A stretch of 25,056 nt of DNA. It comes from Pseudomonadota bacterium. Its GTDB lineage: Bacteria > Pseudomonadota > Alphaproteobacteria > Rhizobiales > Rhizobiaceae. Location: NCBI GenBank assembly GCA_023399465.1, contig JAEWPB010000162.1, positions 1 through 25,056 on the forward strand, written 5' to 3'. Positions 1 through 8,197 of this stretch are shown here, piece after piece. The first letter of the stretch is position 1. Each line of letters begins with the position of its first letter. The notes beneath the pieces are model-generated. The model saw nothing but the letters and a program-made list of their open reading frames with translations. It ran no database searches and was not told the DNA's origin. The translations under genes and the position numbers were made by a program.

Positions 1-3000
1 GCACCGCCGCGGTATTGTAAACGCCTGTCACCGGCGCGATGGTTCCTGCGATGTGCTCTACCAGCTTCGTGACCTGTGCAGCGTCAGCAACGTCGACCGG
101 CAAGACCGTCAAAGTGGTGCCAAGTTCTGCGAAACGCGCTGTCTGCCCGGCCGCGGCGGGATCGAGTATGCCGCGGCGCGATGCAAGCACGATGTGCCGA
201 GCACCCTTTTCAGCCAGCCATAGCGCCGTTGCAAAACCGAAACCGCCTGTACCACCGACGACCAACTGAACTCCGCGTTCCGGCGAAAATGCCCTTTCGA
301 TTGCTGGTGTTTTTTCGGCAAGAAGCGTGGGCTGCCCCGACAAATCCGGCGGACGGATGACAATCTTGCCCACGTGTCCTGCGCTCTGCATGAGCCGCAT
401 CGCCTCCCCGACGAATTCGCCGGCATGAACCGTATGTGGAATGGGGAAGAACCTACCCGCCTGAAAGCCCTTCAGAATATAGGACAGACCGCGCGCCGCA
501 ACTTTCGGATGACTGGCGAAGAGCTGATCGACGTCGACGCCAAAATAGGAAAGATTGCGGCGGAACGGGCGCAGTCCGATCTCGGTATTGGCGATGTAGT
601 CGCGCTTGCCCAGCTCGACGAAACGGCCGAAGGCCTTCAGGCATTTCAGGCTGGCACGCATCGCCTCGCCCGCGAGGCTGTTGAGCACGATATCGACACC
701 GCCCAGCTTATCGTTGATGCACTCGTCAAAATCGAGCGAACGGGAATCATAGACGTGATCGGCGCCCAGCAATCGCACCAGCGCTTGCTTGTCGGCCGCG
801 GATGCCGTGGCCACCACCTTCGCACCGCGCGCTTTGGCAATCTGCAGTGCCGCCAGCCCTACGCCGCCCGCCGAACCGTGGATCAGAACGGTTTCGCCGG
901 CCTTGACCCGTGCCAACTCGACGAGGCCATACCACGCCGTGAGGAAGGCAACGGGTATCGTCGCGGCCTGCGCCGGCGGCATGCCTTGCGGAACGGTGAT
1001 GAAGTTCGCCCTCGGAGCCACGACATGGGTGGCAAGCGCCTCGCCAGCTACCCCGCACACCAGATCGCCCGGCGCAAGGTCCTTCACGCCTTCGCCCACC
1101 GCCGTGACCCGGCCAGCGCATTCGAAACCGAGAACCGCCCCGGCAGCGCCGCCATGCAGAACATCGTCGTAGAGCAGCCCCATGGCAAGCATGACATCGC
1201 GGAAGTTCAACCCCGTTGCCTGAACCTCCACCTCGATCTCGCCGGCAGCCGGAACGGCCCGGGCGACCGGTTGCCAGGCCAGATCGGAAATGCCTCTACC
1301 GCTCGGTGACAGCAGCTTCAGGGCCCCCCGCTCTCCCGCACCGCATTGCGGCAGCGGTACGACCCTGACGACCGACCGCCCCCCTGGACCGACATGAATT
1401 TCCTTTTCAATTCCCGGTTCAGCTAGAACAGCGGCGATCCGGGCGGCAACCTCAACCTCGTCAGTATCCGAGCTGTAGTCGAGTAACCGGATGTCCCGGT
1501 CGGCATGTTCGTTTGCCAGCACGCGGCAACACGACCAGATCGCTTCGCTAGCCGGATGCGGAATAGCCCCGAAAGCATCGCGGGTGACGAACCAAAGCCG
1601 CCCGGCACGATCGCCTTCGGCGACGGCCTCTATGGCTAGCTCGATCATCTGCTGCAGTTCGTCGCGCTCGCTCGCGAGGCCGGGAACGAGGAGACATATC
1701 GTATCCATCGCAGGGAAAGGCACACCATCGCCGAGGCGCTCCAGGGAATCGATCAACGTCGATGCAGTATCGCTGTCCTCATGCAGTACCCGTGCCGTCG
1801 CCGGCGAAGGCTCTGTGGCCTCCTTGCGCCCGCGCGCCAGTATGACCTGCCCCTGGGACAAGTCGTCGGTCAATCTCAGAACACCGCGAAGGCCACTGCG
1901 GGCGAGCCTGCGGACCAGTTCCTCCGGATGCGGCAATGGACTGACCGGCAGGCCGGACGCGAACGAACCGGAAAACCAGTCGACCTCAGTGCCGAAATAG
2001 AAATCCATCAGGGGCGTCGGCAGCGTTTGCGTCACCAGCAATGCCCCTGCGGGAGAGAGCAGATCGGCCAAGCGCGTTGCAGTGGCTTCGACATCCGCAG
2101 CATCCGCGAACACATTCATGAGCGCGATATCGAAACGGTTGGCGTGCGCGATGGCCAGCGGATCCGTCAGGTCGATGAACTCGACCGAAGAATTTTCGGG
2201 GAGCATCGCCTGAATGCGGCCTTTCTCGGACGTCTGGCCGGCGATCGCCAGACGTATCCGGTGCTTGGCAGCGAGAGGCACAAGCAGGTTCGAAAGCCCC
2301 TCCGCGTATGATGCCGCAAGAACGATGCGCGGTTTGGCCGGCGCCGCCTTTCGGATCAGGCCATCGATGATCGCGTCGATACGATCGACCGCACCGCGGC
2401 GCAGAAGCGATCCATTAGCGAACTGCCGGACAACCGCGTTGCGATGGGCGACCGGCACGCCGGTTTGAAGATAAGCACCGAGTCCGGCGCTCATGCCCGT
2501 GGCAAGCATCATCTCCGGGGCGGCCGCAGGATACTCGGCCACGAACGTCGCAAGTATCCGTCCAGCGTCGGGAAGCCCGCTGCGCCGTGGCAATTGCCAC
2601 CAACCGTCGCCCCTGTCGTCGACGATTCCCGCCGCGCTCAGATCGATCAGCAGCGCTTCCGCATAGCGTGACGCCTGTGCGGCAAGTTTCAAGCGCGCTA
2701 CGGCATCATCGGGATTGAAACGAAGCTTCGCGTCGCAAAGAGGTCGCAAGGCGTCATAGGCAAGCGATCGCATATGGGCTTCGAGCAGTGCGATACCATC
2801 GTGCTTCTCCGCAGAGGGGTCCGCTGCCAGTTGCGCCAGAAGCCAGTCCGTTCCGATCTCGACGTCCTCGTCGGGCCACAACTCGACCCCGAGAAGATGC
2901 GACGCTTCGCCGCTATGGGAGAGAACGACCGAACGAAACAGCGCGTTGTCCAGCCTAGCGACAATTTCGCTTTCGCGATCGAAGAGCGTCGCTGATACCG

Positions 3001-6000
3001 AAAGCCACTGGTCGGTCTTCGCCTCGATCTTCAGGACGGCTGATGCGATGTCGGCGTGGTCCCGCAGGAGGGATATCTTGCCGAAGCGGATAGGAAGATA
3101 GCTGCGTTTGCCGATCGAGTCGCCATTTTCGAGTTCGTGAAAAAGCGCGTGAAAACAGGCGTCCACGCTCAGCGGATGCAACAGATGGATGTGCTTGGAG
3201 AAATCCGGGAGATCATCCAGCGGATCAAGATCGACGCGGATCGTCCAATGGTCACGCAGAATGGTCTTGAGCCGCCTGAACGCCGGCCCGTACTGCATGC
3301 CCGCATCGGCCGCCTTTTGATAGAGCCCGTCCACCGGAATCAAAAGGGCGTTCTGAAGCTCCGGCGGCAGCGAGGCCGAAATATCGCCACAGCTTGCAAG
3401 CCGGCCGCGCGCGTTCAGCGCCCAGTCCTCGGAACCGAGATTGAGCCGGCTCAGTATTTCAACGACGCCGGTTGCCGGCGTGCGTCGAATGCAGACTTCG
3501 CGGATCGTGTCAGTCGGCAGCGTCATGGCCTGGAGGATGTCCAGATCTTCGACGCACAGCGTACCGATCCCATCAATCTGCCTTCCGACCGCCAGCATCA
3601 TCTCCACCAACACCGAGCCCGGCACCACCACCTCACCATCGATGACGTGATCCGCCAGGTAGGGAACGAGCGCACTATCAAGCGAAGCGCGCCATTCCTG
3701 CGATCCCTTGAACAGGCGCGCGCCGACCAGCGGGTGATTTTGATCGCCGCCGAATATGTCGAGGCGGCTGGAGGTCTCATCGAAGTGAAACGGTCGCCTT
3801 TGCCAGATGTAGTGCGGAAGGGCGAGCGTTCGATCGACATGCCCAGGTGCGCGGTCCGCAGCGAGCCCGCCAGCGCCAGCGGCACCGTTGGCGATCGCCC
3901 GGGCGGTCGCCGCCGACATCGGATCGCTCGCGTTCGGCCCGCTCTCCGGTTGAAGGCTTCCGATGACGCGGGCGTCGGAACCGGCCGCGGACATCGTCTG
4001 GTCGATGGCGGACAGAAGGAGCGGACGCTGCGAGACCTCGATGAAAAGATTGGCTCCCATCGCGCCGGCCGCTTCGATCGCCTGACGATACGCAACGGGT
4101 TGACGGAAATTCTGCCACCAGTACTGAGCATCCAGCAGCCGCTCACCGATCGGCTCGCCCGTCACGGTCGAAATCATCGGAATCCGCGCTGGCTTGGGCT
4201 TGAGAGGGGCCAGAGCCCGCACCAGATCCGGCTCCATGTCGTCCAAAAGCTTCGAATGGAAGGGGTACTGGAGATCGAGGATCCGGCCGGCAATCCGCTT
4301 GCGGCGGCCGGCCGCCACCAAAGCCTTGACGTCGGCAACGCCTCCGGTCACCGTAACGGATGAAGGACCGTTGTCCGCCGCGATCTCAATCGTCTCCAGG
4401 CCAGCGTCTTCGATGAGAACGCCAACGGCAGATGTGTCAGCGGAGAAGACGGCCATGGCCCCCACACCGCGCACGCGCTCTTGGCAGGCAGCCCGAATCG
4501 CGATGATCTTTGCCGCCTCCTCGACGGTGATGGCGCCCGCGATACAGGCCGCTGTTATCTCTCCGAAACTATGACCGAGCACGACATCGGGCAGGACACC
4601 CGACGCCATCAGGCTCGCCGCAATCGAATGCTGCAAGGTGAAGACGAGCGGCTGAAGAAAGGTGGCCGACGCCTTCTTTTCCTCGTAGTCCTCGTCGAAC
4701 AGATCGCTTTCCAGCGAACGGCCGGTCTCCGCGTCGAGGATGACGGCAACCTCGCGGAAATTCGCGCGGAAGACATCGTGCCGTTCGAAGGCGACGCGGG
4801 CGAGATCGACTGTCAGCGTCCCGTTGCCAGAGAAGGCGAAGCAGATGTGCGGCCTACCCGTCGGCACGGTCCCCTCGAAGGCGCCTCCGCTCGAGGTGGC
4901 AGCGGCGAACGTGCGCAAACTCTCCGCCACGGCATCCCCCTCGCCGATGGGAACGACGAGCCGGTGTGGCATGCGCTCGCGGGCTGAATCGACAGCGAGA
5001 GCGACCTCCTCCGGAGCGCGCTCGACCACGAGATCCGCATAGGCGAGTGCCGTCTGCGCCAGCGCCTCGCGGGATGCAGCCGACAGCACCAGATGTTGCG
5101 GCCGCTGTTCTTCGGAAACCGGGGGCGCCGGAACGGCATCCGCCGAGCGCAAAATGATGTGGGCGTTGGTGCCGCCAAAGCCGAAAGAGGATATGCCGCA
5201 GAGCAGATCGCCATCACCGGCGAGGTCTAGCGTCTGCCTTGCCGGGTCGATGCCCATCCGCTCGAAATCGATATGCGGGTTTAGCTCATCGATATGCAGC
5301 GACTGCGGCAGGCGTCGCGTTTCCAGGGCGTGAATCGCCTTGAGCACGCCGGCCACGCCGGAAGCGGGCTCGAGATGGCCGATATTAGACTTGACCGAAC
5401 CAACGGGCAGCGGCGCTGAACGACGCTGCCCCAAGGCGTTTCCGATCGCATTCGCCTCGACCGCGTCGCCCACCTGGGTGCCGGTGCCGTGTGCCTCGAC
5501 AAAGGCCAACCTGTCCGGAGCAATCCCCAATCCATCATACATTTCGCGAAGCAAATTCGCCTGACTATCCAGACTGGGAAGGGCGATGCCTGACGTGCGC
5601 CCGTCATTGTTGGTGCCACCGGCCACGACCCAGGCGCGAGCAGAACCCGGAACGACGCAATCTCCCCGGCGCAGAACCAGTGCAACTGCACCCTCTCCGC
5701 GGACATAGCCGTCGGCGGCCATGGAAAAGGGCCGGCACAAGCCCGTCGGGGACAGCATGGAGGCACGCGAAAAGCCGATGAAGGACATCGGATTGAGAAG
5801 GACGTTGACACCCGCGACGATGGCCGTCTCCACTCGCCCGGCAGCGAGATCGGAGAGGGCCTGCACGAATGCGACCATCGAGGAGGAACAGGCCGTATCC
5901 ACGGTGAAACTCGGGCCATGCCAGTCGAAATTGTGCGATAGCCGGTTGGCAACGATCGACAGGGTGTTGCCTGTCATGAAATAGCGATCGACTGCCTTGG

Positions 6001-6421
6001 GATCGGTCGCCATCAGACTTCCGTGATCTAGGCTCGATGCCCCGACATAGACGCCAACATCCTTGCCGGTGAGACTGCTGCGAGGGACCCAGGCGTCCTC
6101 GAGCGCCTCGAAGACGGTCTCCAGCAGAAGGCGCTGCTGCGGATCGGCCTCCATTGCCTCGCGCGGCGACATTCCGAATACCGCCGGATCGAAGTCGAAG
6201 ATATCATCAAGATAACCGCCGGCGAAGGTGTAGGAGAAGCCGGGCGCCATGGGATTTGGATGCAGCAATCTGTCCACATTCCAGCGCCCATTCGGTCGAC
6301 TTGTGACGGCGCACCTCCCTGAAGAGATCAAGCTATTAAACTCGTTCCTGCTTCTTGCACCTGGAAGCCGACAACTTGCACCAACAATGGCAATTTCGAC
6401 GTCCTGCGGAACTACAAACAA
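1..6421 (-). CDS. Type I polyketide synthase, RkpA-like, KS-AT-DH-(degenerate MT)-ER-KR, 3' end off the window
   Basis: This is a large multidomain synthase that would extend and reduce an acyl chain; 2140 codons are visible and the frame stayed open at every point checked. The ketosynthase starts a few residues in (IAIVGASCRLPG) with Cys178 in DTACSSS, His311 in EAHGTGT and His349 in NIGHLEP. The acyltransferase has Ser618 in GHSFGE and His722 in YPFHS, more like malonyl- than methylmalonyl-specific enzymes. The dehydratase has His925 in HVIDGEVVVP and Asp1087 in SVDACFH. A methyltransferase-like stretch without the SAM glycine motif follows (about 1200-1500). The enoylreductase has HGSAGGVGL near 1848, and the ketoreductase GGTGGFG near 2056. 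The window stops inside the KR, so the ACP is not seen. The start is set at TTG 6421, because an in-frame TAG lies at 6427-6425; GGGG sits 6 nt upstream. Set-up and domain order recall Sinorhizobium RkpA, but orthology is not shown. Confidence 0.93.
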   Translation of the reverse strand, partial: MFVVPQDVEIAIVGASCRLPGARSRNEFNSLISSGRCAVTSRPNGRWNVDRLLHPNPMAPGFSYTFAGGYLDDIFDFDPAVFGMSPREAMEADPQQRLLLETVFEALEDAWVPRSSLTGKDVGVYVGASSLDHGSLMATDPKAVDRYFMTGNTLSIVANRLSHNFDWHGPSFTVDTACSSSMVAFVQALSDLAAGRVETAIVAGVNVLLNPMSFIGFSRASMLSPTGLCRPFSMAADGYVRGEGAVALVLRRGDCVVPGSARAWVVAGGTNNDGRTSGIALPSLDSQANLLREMYDGLGIAPDRLAFVEAHGTGTQVGDAVEANAIGNALGQRRSAPLPVGSVKSNIGHLEPASGVAGVLKAIHALETRRLPQSLHIDELNPHIDFERMGIDPARQTLDLAGDGDLLCGISSFGFGGTNAHIILRSADAVPAPPVSEEQRPQHLVLSAASREALAQTALAYADLVVERAPEEVALAVDSARERMPHRLVVPIGEGDAVAESLRTFAAATSSGGAFEGTVPTGRPHICFAFSGNGTLTVDLARVAFERHDVFRANFREVAVILDAETGRSLESDLFDEDYEEKKASATFLQPLVFTLQHSIAASLMASGVLPDVVLGHSFGEITAACIAGAITVEEAAKIIAIRAACQERVRGVGAMAVFSADTSAVGVLIEDAGLETIEIAADNGPSSVTVTGGVADVKALVAAGRRKRIAGRILDLQYPFHSKLLDDMEPDLVRALAPLKPKPARIPMISTVTGEPIGERLLDAQYWWQNFRQPVAYRQAIEAAGAMGANLFIEVSQRPLLLSAIDQTMSAAGSDARVIGSLQPESGPNASDPMSAATARAIANGAAGAGGLAADRAPGHVDRTLALPHYIWQRRPFHFDETSSRLDIFGGDQNHPLVGARLFKGSQEWRASLDSALVPYLADHVIDGEVVVPGSVLVEMMLAVGRQIDGIGTLCVEDLDILQAMTLPTDTIREVCIRRTPATGVVEILSRLNLGSEDWALNARGRLASCGDISASLPPELQNALLIPVDGLYQKAADAGMQYGPAFRRLKTILRDHWTIRVDLDPLDDLPDFSKHIHLLHPLSVDACFHALFHELENGDSIGKRSYLPIRFGKISLLRDHADIASAVLKIEAKTDQWLSVSATLFDRESEIVARLDNALFRSVVLSHSGEASHLLGVELWPDEDVEIGTDWLLAQLAADPSAEKHDGIALLEAHMRSLAYDALRPLCDAKLRFNPDDAVARLKLAAQASRYAEALLIDLSAAGIVDDRGDGWWQLPRRSGLPDAGRILATFVAEYPAAAPEMMLATGMSAGLGAYLQTGVPVAHRNAVVRQFANGSLLRRGAVDRIDAIIDGLIRKAAPAKPRIVLAASYAEGLSNLLVPLAAKHRIRLAIAGQTSEKGRIQAMLPENSSVEFIDLTDPLAIAHANRFDIALMNVFADAADVEATATRLADLLSPAGALLVTQTLPTPLMDFYFGTEVDWFSGSFASGLPVSPLPHPEELVRRLARSGLRGVLRLTDDLSQGQVILARGRKEATEPSPATARVLHEDSDTASTLIDSLERLGDGVPFPAMDTICLLVPGLASERDELQQMIELAIEAVAEGDRAGRLWFVTRDAFGAIPHPASEAIWSCCRVLANEHADRDIRLLDYSSDTDEVEVAARIAAVLAEPGIEKEIHVGPGGRSVVRVVPLPQCGAGERGALKLLSPSGRGISDLAWQPVARAVPAAGEIEVEVQATGLNFRDVMLAMGLLYDDVLHGGAAGAVLGFECAGRVTAVGEGVKDLAPGDLVCGVAGEALATHVVAPRANFITVPQGMPPAQAATIPVAFLTAWYGLVELARVKAGETVLIHGSAGGVGLAALQIAKARGAKVVATASAADKQALVRLLGADHVYDSRSLDFDECINDKLGGVDIVLNSLAGEAMRASLKCLKAFGRFVELGKRDYIANTEIGLRPFRRNLSYFGVDVDQLFASHPKVAARGLSYILKGFQAGRFFPIPHTVHAGEFVGEAMRLMQSAGHVGKIVIRPPDLSGQPTLLAEKTPAIERAFSPERGVQLVVGGTGGFGFATALWLAEKGARHIVLASRRGILDPAAAGQTARFAELGTTLTVLPVDVADAAQVTKLVEHIAGTIAPVTGVYNTAAV

Positions 6422-6730
6422 TACCTACCCCAATCGACAAAGCGCTAAAAAACAGTGAATCACAAAGCTGAAGTATCCGCTATTTTGCGGGGTTGGAGAA
6501 GTTGAAATGAAAGCAATTGCGACGCGATCTCTGAAAAATATCGCATCAGCGCCCTACTGTAGCCAGATGGACACAGCCGACGCATGCTCGCACCTGGAGA
6601 ACTTTGGCCCATGTGTATATTGCTCAGTCAAGCAGCTTCTTTGCCGCACCAGTCCCGCGCGCAAGATGCTGTTATTCCTCAAGGAGGCACATGTCGTGTG
6701 GTGAGGTTGACGACAGCGCCTCCGGCCTCT
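6422..6730. other. Intergenic gap between the PKS and the upstream glycosyltransferase
   Basis: These 309 bases separate two minus-strand genes and probably carry the PKS promoter and leader. I found no convincing -35/-10 pair. The only clear structure is the nested inverted repeat at 6683-6723 next to the glycosyltransferase stop. A 65-codon plus-strand reading frame at 6507-6704 has no recognisable domain and is not called. Confidence 0.6.
6683..6723 (-). terminator. Nested inverted repeat just after the GT4 stop, possible weak terminator or processing hairpin
   Basis: Arms GGAGGC (6683-6688) and GCCTCC (6718-6723) enclose a second pair, GTCGT (6693-6697) and ACGAC (6710-6714), around a 12-base loop. 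The structure begins 8 bases past the stop of the minus-strand glycosyltransferase. No T-run follows in the direction of transcription, so rho-independent termination is doubtful. Confidence 0.3.
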
Positions 6731-8062
6731 TCAGTCTGACAGCACTCCGTCGTAAAGGGCGCCCAGCCTTTCACGATAACGCGCCGGAGAGAAGAAGGCC
6801 GCGCGCGCGCGCCCCGACACGCTCAACCGCTCACGCAAATCGGCGTCACTGTCCATCACACACATAGCGGCTGCGATATCGCCTGTATCGTAGGGATCCA
6901 CAAGCAATGCCGCATCCCCGGCGACTTCTGCGGTCGCCCCGATCTTCGAAGTAATTACCGGAGTGCCAAGCAGCATGCTTTCGAGAATTGGCAGGCCGAA
7001 GCCTTCGCTCAGGGACGGAAAAACCGTCGCCTTGGCGCCTCGGATAAGAGCGACAAGCAGAGAGAGCGGCACGAATTCGAAGCGGAATAGCTTCTCGCCC
7101 GCTGATGGACCGCGGGCTGAACTCACGTGTCCCTTCAAGTCATTGAAGAACCGTAGTTCCTGGTCGGATTGCCAACCGGTGGGACCAACGACTGCCAGCT
7201 GAGCGTCCAGACCGGAACTGAGGAATGCCTCCACGATCCGCCCGACGTTCTTCTTCGGCTCTATGGCGCCGAAGAACATATAGTAATTCTTGTAGCTCAG
7301 GCCGAAGACGCCCTCGACCTTTGCGCGCACTTCCGCCTCGGGCATATCGAGAAGGCGGCTCGGCAAGTCGACGGACTGGTATGTGTTCACCACCTTTTCC
7401 GGAGGACAATCCAGAAGGCGGATGATGTCCTCTCGGGATGCCTCCGATACCGTGGCAATGCGATCGGCATGCCGCACGCATTGCTTGACGAGTTCCAGAT
7501 AGGTCGCTTTCCGATCCAGCGTCGTATAGGGCAGCCGAAGCGGAACCAGATCGTGCAGCGTATAAATATTGCGCGCGCCGGCGAGACGCAGCGGCAGCGG
7601 ATAGGTCCAGTGCATGATCGCTGCGCCAGTGGGATTCCGCACCTTCTGGAAGCGACGGGCAATAGCGAACTGATACTCCGCTGCCCCATAGAGGTCCGGC
7701 ACATTCAATATCTTGTCAAAATGAGGAAGCCGGGTCGAGAGCGCAGGGGTGACGACTTCGCCAGCTATGGGAATCTCAAACGGATTGAAACCGGCCAGCC
7801 TGGGGATGAAACGGGATGCAACCCTGATCTTTTGCGCCAAAGCGGATTCCGGCATTTCTGAATCGAAAAACGACACTTCTGAAATGAGCGGCGAGTTGCT
7901 TTTCGTTGCCCGACTAAGACCGTAGAGAATTTCCGTGCGCAAACCCAGATTGCGACATTCATAACTGAGATTGCGGGCATATGTCGCGACCCCTGTACCG
8001 CGCGACATGGCCAGATTGAAGCCATCGATCATCACCTTTGGCGCGATCTGCGAAGTCCCCAT
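6731..8062 (-). CDS. Family 4 glycosyltransferase (GT-B fold)
   Basis: This 443-residue cytoplasmic enzyme should transfer a sugar from a nucleotide-sugar donor during glycan or glycolipid assembly. It starts with an acceptor-side domain (MIDGFNLAMSRGTGVATYARNL), has HDLVPLRLP mid-chain, then the donor-domain signature GAIEPKKN and the EX7E motif EGFGLPILE (Glu353 and Glu361). That pattern is typical of GT4 mannosyl- and rhamnosyl-type transferases, but the donor cannot be named. The start is ATG 8062, preceded by GAGG at 8 nt; the frame stays open to a TTG at 8179, which would add 39 residues without family resemblance. It lies upstream of the PKS on the same strand and diverges from another GT4 gene. 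Confidence 0.9.
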   Translation of the reverse strand: MGTSQIAPKVMIDGFNLAMSRGTGVATYARNLSYECRNLGLRTEILYGLSRATKSNSPLISEVSFFDSEMPESALAQKIRVASRFIPRLAGFNPFEIPIAGEVVTPALSTRLPHFDKILNVPDLYGAAEYQFAIARRFQKVRNPTGAAIMHWTYPLPLRLAGARNIYTLHDLVPLRLPYTTLDRKATYLELVKQCVRHADRIATVSEASREDIIRLLDCPPEKVVNTYQSVDLPSRLLDMPEAEVRAKVEGVFGLSYKNYYMFFGAIEPKKNVGRIVEAFLSSGLDAQLAVVGPTGWQSDQELRFFNDLKGHVSSARGPSAGEKLFRFEFVPLSLLVALIRGAKATVFPSLSEGFGLPILESMLLGTPVITSKIGATAEVAGDAALLVDPYDTGDIAAAMCVMDSDADLRERLSVSGRARAAFFSPARYRERLGALYDGVLSD

Positions 8063-8087
8063 AGATTCGTCCTCGAAGATTGCAATT

Positions 8088-8146
8088 CCACACGCAGTGG
8101 TGGATTTCGTCCACTTGCCAAAGCGGCGATACAGTGTCAAGACTGT
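8088..8146. promoter_or_regulatory. Divergent intergenic region with clustered short dyads
   Basis: Between the two divergent glycosyltransferase starts are three short inverted repeats: CCAC/GTGG (8088-8100), GTGGA/TCCAC (8100-8114) and ACAGT/ACTGT (8131-8146). The last overlaps a minus-strand TTGACA (8140-8135), but no good -10 box follows at 16-18 bases. Operators and two outward promoters are expected here from gene orientation; the exact sites are guesses. Confidence 0.3.
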
Positions 8147-8163
8147 CGCAAATTTCAGATTTA

Positions 8164-8176
8164 GGAGCCACCTCTG
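8164..8176 (+). promoter_or_regulatory. Ribosome binding site GGAG followed by a possible CTG start
   Basis: GGAG at 8164-8167 lies 6 bases before CTG 8174, which is in frame with the glycosyltransferase usually started at GTG 8198. No comparable purine-rich site precedes GTG 8198. An in-frame TAG at 8162-8164 bounds any extension. Confidence 0.4.
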
Positions 8177-8197
8177 CAAGCTGCGATCGCATACGAT

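Noticed and set aside
374..1309. Plus-strand 311-codon open frame
   Set aside because: It lies wholly antisense to the ER-coding part of the PKS, where the minus-strand frame has clear domain motifs; open antisense frames are expected in GC-rich coding DNA.
3056..4363. Plus-strand 435-codon open frame
   Set aside because: It is antisense to the PKS AT and DH regions, has biased low-complexity composition and no recognisable domain.
6507..6704. Small plus-strand 65-codon frame in the PKS upstream gap
   Set aside because: No ribosome site worth noting, no domain, no conserved-looking composition, and it lies in a probable promoter region.
8063..8179. 39-residue N-terminal extension of the first GT4 gene from TTG 8179
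   Set aside because: ATG 8062 has GAGG at good spacing, and the sequence after it matches the usual start of such enzymes; the extension does not.
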